Positions 60,971 to 64,000 of a DNA stretch of 64,000 nucleotides are shown one piece after another. Source of the DNA: Paenibacillus monticola. GTDB taxonomy: Bacteria > Bacillota > Bacilli > Paenibacillales > Paenibacillaceae. The first letter of the stretch is position 1. Each line of letters opens with the position of its first letter. The notes beneath the pieces are model-generated. The model had not been told where the DNA came from, did no database searches, and was given only the letters and a program-made list of their open reading frames with translations. The stretch covers positions 1 through 64,000 of the forward strand of contig NZ_WJXB01000015.1 in assembly GCF_009664975.1 (NCBI RefSeq), written 5' to 3'. The position numbers and the translations under genes are program-made.

Positions 60971-62281
60971 ATGGATCATAGTGAGCGTTTGCAGCAGACC
61001 TGTTACGAATTACTACAGCAACTCAATGACGATTTGAACAATTCGCGGCCCCAAGTGGTGGATTGCACTGAGGTCCTACATCGATGCCAGACCCTAATCC
61101 ATAATGAAGCGAATCCACAGATCAAAGAAGTTCTAGCAACCTTGTCTGAGGTTATTGGAGCTTATTTTCAGGGGAGAATCGCGGAGAGCGCCCTACTGTA
61201 CTATCTGTCAGAGCAGTTCAAGATCACAGACAAAGACATCCGGGTTTTGGCAAAAGGTCTCGTTGAATTACGAACCCTACCTGAAAATGGACTGCCGACG
61301 GCCAGTCCTTTAATCGCCTATCCCAAAATCAGCGTCATCATTACCACTTACAACCGCAAAGCTTTTCTCCATAAGGCCATAGAGAGCATTCTGCTTCAGG
61401 ATTATCCCCACAAGGAGATCACCGTTATCGATGATTGTTCTACCGATGGCACGGATGTATTAATGAAGATTAGCTATGGGGATGAGCCGCGAGTCAATTA
61501 CATGCGTAACGAAACCAATAGCGGTCCGGGCAATAATCGCCGAAAAGCCTTTGCGGCTCACGCTGACGGAGAATATATTCTTTTTCTGGACGATGATGAC
61601 TATCTCATTGATATGAACTATTTAAGTAAAGCCGTAGAATTCCATCAGCATCATCCGGAAATATCCTTTGTGGCCGCTAATGTATTCCTGGAATATTCAC
61701 AAAGCAAGCAGCTGAAAGTATCCAGTCTACAGCTTAGTGAGATTATTAGGAAACATGATTATTTCATGAATTTCGAACAAAAAGGCTATCCCAAACCCGC
61801 TTCCACGTTGACTACTATTTTCAAACGCGAAGCTTTAATACAAATGGACATTCTGAACATGAATATGGTGAATGACGCCTCCATTTATCTGCGCTCTCTC
61901 TTAATAGGAGATGCCGGTTTTATCGATGTCATTGCGGGGGTCTATCGAATCCATGGGAACAATATTACCTTTAATCTGAGTCAAGGCTTCTTGATCGAGA
62001 ATCTCGAAGAAAAAATACTCATCAAAAATATGGCCATTGAACAATATGGCTACGGCAAGCAGGAAATGAACGAGTGGTTCAACCATAATGTGTATGATAC
62101 CATTTCCTACTATTTGATGAATTCAGCTAAGACTCATACCGATTTTCAATACATGTACACTTGGGCCCATCATCATTGCCCCAATATCTATTATCAATTA
62201 AGAAGCGAGTTCCGGGTCAGATTTATGAAAAAGCAATTATTAAGAGTCTCCTTCGTTCGCTCTCTCCTAAACAGATCATAA
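60971..62281 (+). CDS. Glycosyltransferase with helical N-terminal extension
   Basis: The 436-residue protein has an extra N-terminal helical region (about 1-110) without known match, then a GT2 domain: ISVIITTYNRKAFLHKAIESILLQ, IDDCSTDGTD and FLDDDDYLI, and a C-terminal helical part. Start 60971 has AGGAGG seven bases upstream. Last gene of the cluster, followed by a terminator. The extension may bind a partner. Confidence 0.88.
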   Translation: MDHSERLQQTCYELLQQLNDDLNNSRPQVVDCTEVLHRCQTLIHNEANPQIKEVLATLSEVIGAYFQGRIAESALLYYLSEQFKITDKDIRVLAKGLVELRTLPENGLPTASPLIAYPKISVIITTYNRKAFLHKAIESILLQDYPHKEITVIDDCSTDGTDVLMKISYGDEPRVNYMRNETNSGPGNNRRKAFAAHADGEYILFLDDDDYLIDMNYLSKAVEFHQHHPEISFVAANVFLEYSQSKQLKVSSLQLSEIIRKHDYFMNFEQKGYPKPASTLTTIFKREALIQMDILNMNMVNDASIYLRSLLIGDAGFIDVIAGVYRIHGNNITFNLSQGFLIENLEEKILIKNMAIEQYGYGKQEMNEWFNHNVYDTISYYLMNSAKTHTDFQYMYTWAHHHCPNIYYQLRSEFRVRFMKKQLLRVSFVRSLLNRS

Positions 62282-62298
62282 TATTTTTCTCTATTAGA

Positions 62299-62325
62299 AC
62301 GGCACCCTCTTCGGTGCTGTTTTTA
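62299..62325 (+). terminator. Terminator of the glycan cluster
   Basis: ACGGCACC (62299-62306) pairs with GGTGCTGT (62313-62320) with one G-U pair, then TTTTTAA. Confidence 0.75.
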
Positions 62326-62587
62326 ATATAAAACCTTATGATAGAAGAGTTTATACCTTACATAACCATCTATTCATATTTTTTGTAAATATTTTGAACT
62401 GGAATCTACCAATTTATTTTCATTTTTATATGGATTTTACATTTAACCAATGGTAAAATCTTCTTAATCTTTTTCCTACTAGCTTCGGTGGAATAATGGT
62501 AGATTCCTTGGGAAGGAGAATTCTACAACTATTGCACTAAACAGCTGAGAAGGAGTTTTTAAAAATCATATGCCGGAGGGGATTTTT
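62326..62587. promoter_or_regulatory. AT-rich leader of the S8 protease with nested inverted repeats
   Basis: GGAATCTACCA (62401-62411) and TGGTAGATTCC (62497-62507) are perfect complements 85 bp apart. GATTTTAC (62433-62440) and GTAAAATC (62453-62460) pair inside. The rest is AT-rich with no gene. Confidence 0.45.
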
Positions 62588-64000
62588 TTGGAGTGGGGCA
62601 ATCTATTACGTAAACTATCAATTCTTGCACTAGCCGTGGGAGTAACTAGCAGCGCAGTACCTGGAGGAGCTTCAGCAGCAAGCTCAGTACAACCGAAATT
62701 CACCAAGAGTGCATTATCACTGATACAACAACAGGAAACCTATATTTCGCCTCAGATCAATACGAAATCCACCAAGGACATTCGCGTTATCGTTCAATTA
62801 AGCGGACAACCGGCAGCTGTCGGCAAATATGCTGCCAAGCAAGGGATCTCTTCTCTGGCCTCTACAGCTACTGAAGCTGCAGCAAACAGCCAACAGACCG
62901 ATGTGCTGCAGAAAGCCGCAACCGCTGGACTGGATCTCACAGTCAACTATAAGTACAACACAGTCCTAAATGGTTTCGAAGTTACGATTCCTGCGAATGA
63001 AATCCCCGAACTCGCTACAATAGCTGGAGTAACATCGATTTATGAGAACAGTACTTGGTTTCCTATTCCTATTGAGGAAGCGGATACTACACCCGTCGGA
63101 ACTACAGCCAATGGCGAAGCTCCATTAAAGCAGATTGGTGCTAACTTGGCTTGGGAAGCAGGTTATACCGGAGCCGGCCTTAAAGTAGGCGTTATCGATA
63201 CTGGGGTAGACTATAAGCATCCGGACATTGCCGCCGCATACAAGGGTGGCTATGATTCCTTCTATAATGACAATGATCCCTATGAAGAGGCTCCTGACGC
63301 TACAAAGGGTTTTGAGGGTACCTCTCATGGTACACATGTTTCTGGAACCATCATTGGACGAGCTACCAATCCAACCAGTGAAATTGTACAGAGGGGTGTA
63401 GCATACGGAGCGGATCTCTACGTTTATAAAGTGCTTGGCTATAATCCAGCCAACCCTGACTCTGCGTCTGGATCATCCGCACAGGTTATTGATGGCATCG
63501 AGCGCGCGATCAAAGATCATATGGATGTCATTAACCTTTCGCTTGGATCAGATGCAGAGAAAGATGTGAACTCTCCTGATGCCATCGCCATCAACAATGC
63601 AGTTCTATCAGGGGTGGTAGCGGTTATCGCAAACGGCAATGCCGGACCTGATTATTACACGCTCGGTTCGCCAGCTACTTCCCAGTTAGGAATCTCTGTT
63701 GGTGCAGTAACCAGCAAGATCGATAAATACTGGACGACTTTATCACCAACATTGCTCACCAAATCCAATGGAGAAACGGTCAGCAGCGTTACCTATGACA
63801 CTTACAAAGTTAATATTATGGCTTGGGAGGCTACAACGGAAGAAGTGAATTTCACTAATCTTATCGGTGTTAACTCTCAGGATATTGTATATGTTGGATT
63901 AGGCGCTGACGAAGATTACACGAACAAGAACGTTACTAACAAAATCGTATTGGCTTCTCGCGGAACCCTGGCCTTCGATCTGAAGATCGCCAATGCCAAG
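62588..64000 (+). CDS. Secreted S8-family (subtilisin-like) serine protease, partial
   Basis: At least 471 residues, cut by the window end. TTG 62588 is preferred: GGAGGGG ends seven bases before it; ATG 62570 in frame is an alternative. A Sec signal peptide (about 5-32, GGASAAS) is followed by an inhibitor-type prodomain (about 55-160) and a catalytic domain starting LKQIGANLAWEAGYTGAGLKVGVIDTGVDYKHPDI: the Asp of VIDTGVD, His of SHGTHVSGTI and Asn of ANGNAG are present; the Ser lies beyond the window. A PA-type insertion appears to begin before it. The enzyme digests external protein. Confidence 0.9.
   Translation, partial: MEWGNLLRKLSILALAVGVTSSAVPGGASAASSVQPKFTKSALSLIQQQETYISPQINTKSTKDIRVIVQLSGQPAAVGKYAAKQGISSLASTATEAAANSQQTDVLQKAATAGLDLTVNYKYNTVLNGFEVTIPANEIPELATIAGVTSIYENSTWFPIPIEEADTTPVGTTANGEAPLKQIGANLAWEAGYTGAGLKVGVIDTGVDYKHPDIAAAYKGGYDSFYNDNDPYEEAPDATKGFEGTSHGTHVSGTIIGRATNPTSEIVQRGVAYGADLYVYKVLGYNPANPDSASGSSAQVIDGIERAIKDHMDVINLSLGSDAEKDVNSPDAIAINNAVLSGVVAVIANGNAGPDYYTLGSPATSQLGISVGAVTSKIDKYWTTLSPTLLTKSNGETVSSVTYDTYKVNIMAWEATTEEVNFTNLIGVNSQDIVYVGLGADEDYTNKNVTNKIVLASRGTLAFDLKIANAK

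Overview
The window looks like a chromosomal segment of an endospore-forming, low-to-mid GC Gram-positive bacterium, most likely Paenibacillus or a close relative. The signs are strong AGGAGG-type ribosome binding sites, a YesM/YesN-type two-component system downstream of Lpl-type ABC transporter genes, CtsR heat-shock boxes, a spore-coat transglutaminase (Tgl), an adaA-ogt-alkA alkylation-repair cluster, and lipoprotein or Sec signal peptides with Gram-positive features. The assignment is by gene content only; no search was possible.

Layout. 0-5 kb: AI-2E-family membrane protein, an SDR dehydrogenase, a glycine-rich protein built from 84-bp tandem units, and a secreted type II asparaginase whose promoter carries an array of GlnR/TnrA-like half-sites. 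4.8-11.4 kb: a divergent locus with a GbsR/MarR regulator plus MBL-fold hydrolase on one side and an UgpAEB-type ABC importer, HAD phosphatase and calcineurin-type phosphoesterase on the other. 11.5-14.7 kb: an unknown small protein, a double-domain glycosyltransferase behind a 12-codon leader ORF, and an Asp/Glu racemase. 14.8-19.5 kb: chaperone block (clpB, a zinc-finger-less J protein, Hsp20 with two CtsR boxes). 19.6-23.3 kb: GNAT acetyltransferase, a MocR-type regulator lacking the PLP lysine, a WYL regulator and a PhnB-like VOC protein. 23.5-25.5 kb: overlapping adaA-ogt-alkA repair operon.

25.7-30.4 kb: 2-keto-3-deoxygluconate permease, an orphan Bug/TctC-type binding protein and a large membrane AraC regulator. 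30.5-36.2 kb: SWIM protein and SNF2 helicase (like the YwqB/YwqA pair of Bacillus), then a TolB-like propeller. 36.2-42.2 kb: tgl, a gene-poor stretch with an IS3-family remnant, a lipoprotein, a secreted amidase-domain protein and a PucR regulator. 42.2-52.3 kb: a complete oligosaccharide locus with two-component system, lipoprotein, two permeases, a GH95-like glycosidase and an AraC regulator. 52.4-56.1 kb: alanine dehydrogenase, an M20 amidohydrolase and a LacX-like epimerase. 56.2-62.3 kb: an exopolysaccharide or cell-wall glycan cluster (three GT2 enzymes, pyruvyltransferase, flippase). The window ends inside a secreted subtilisin-family protease.

I found no prophage, CRISPR array, tRNA or rRNA. 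The least ordinary items are the half-site array in front of the asparaginase, the lysine-less MocR protein, the GbsR-controlled organophosphate-type locus, the KdgT plus orphan binding protein arrangement, the leader ORF fused by overlap to the double glycosyltransferase, and several structured intergenic repeats.
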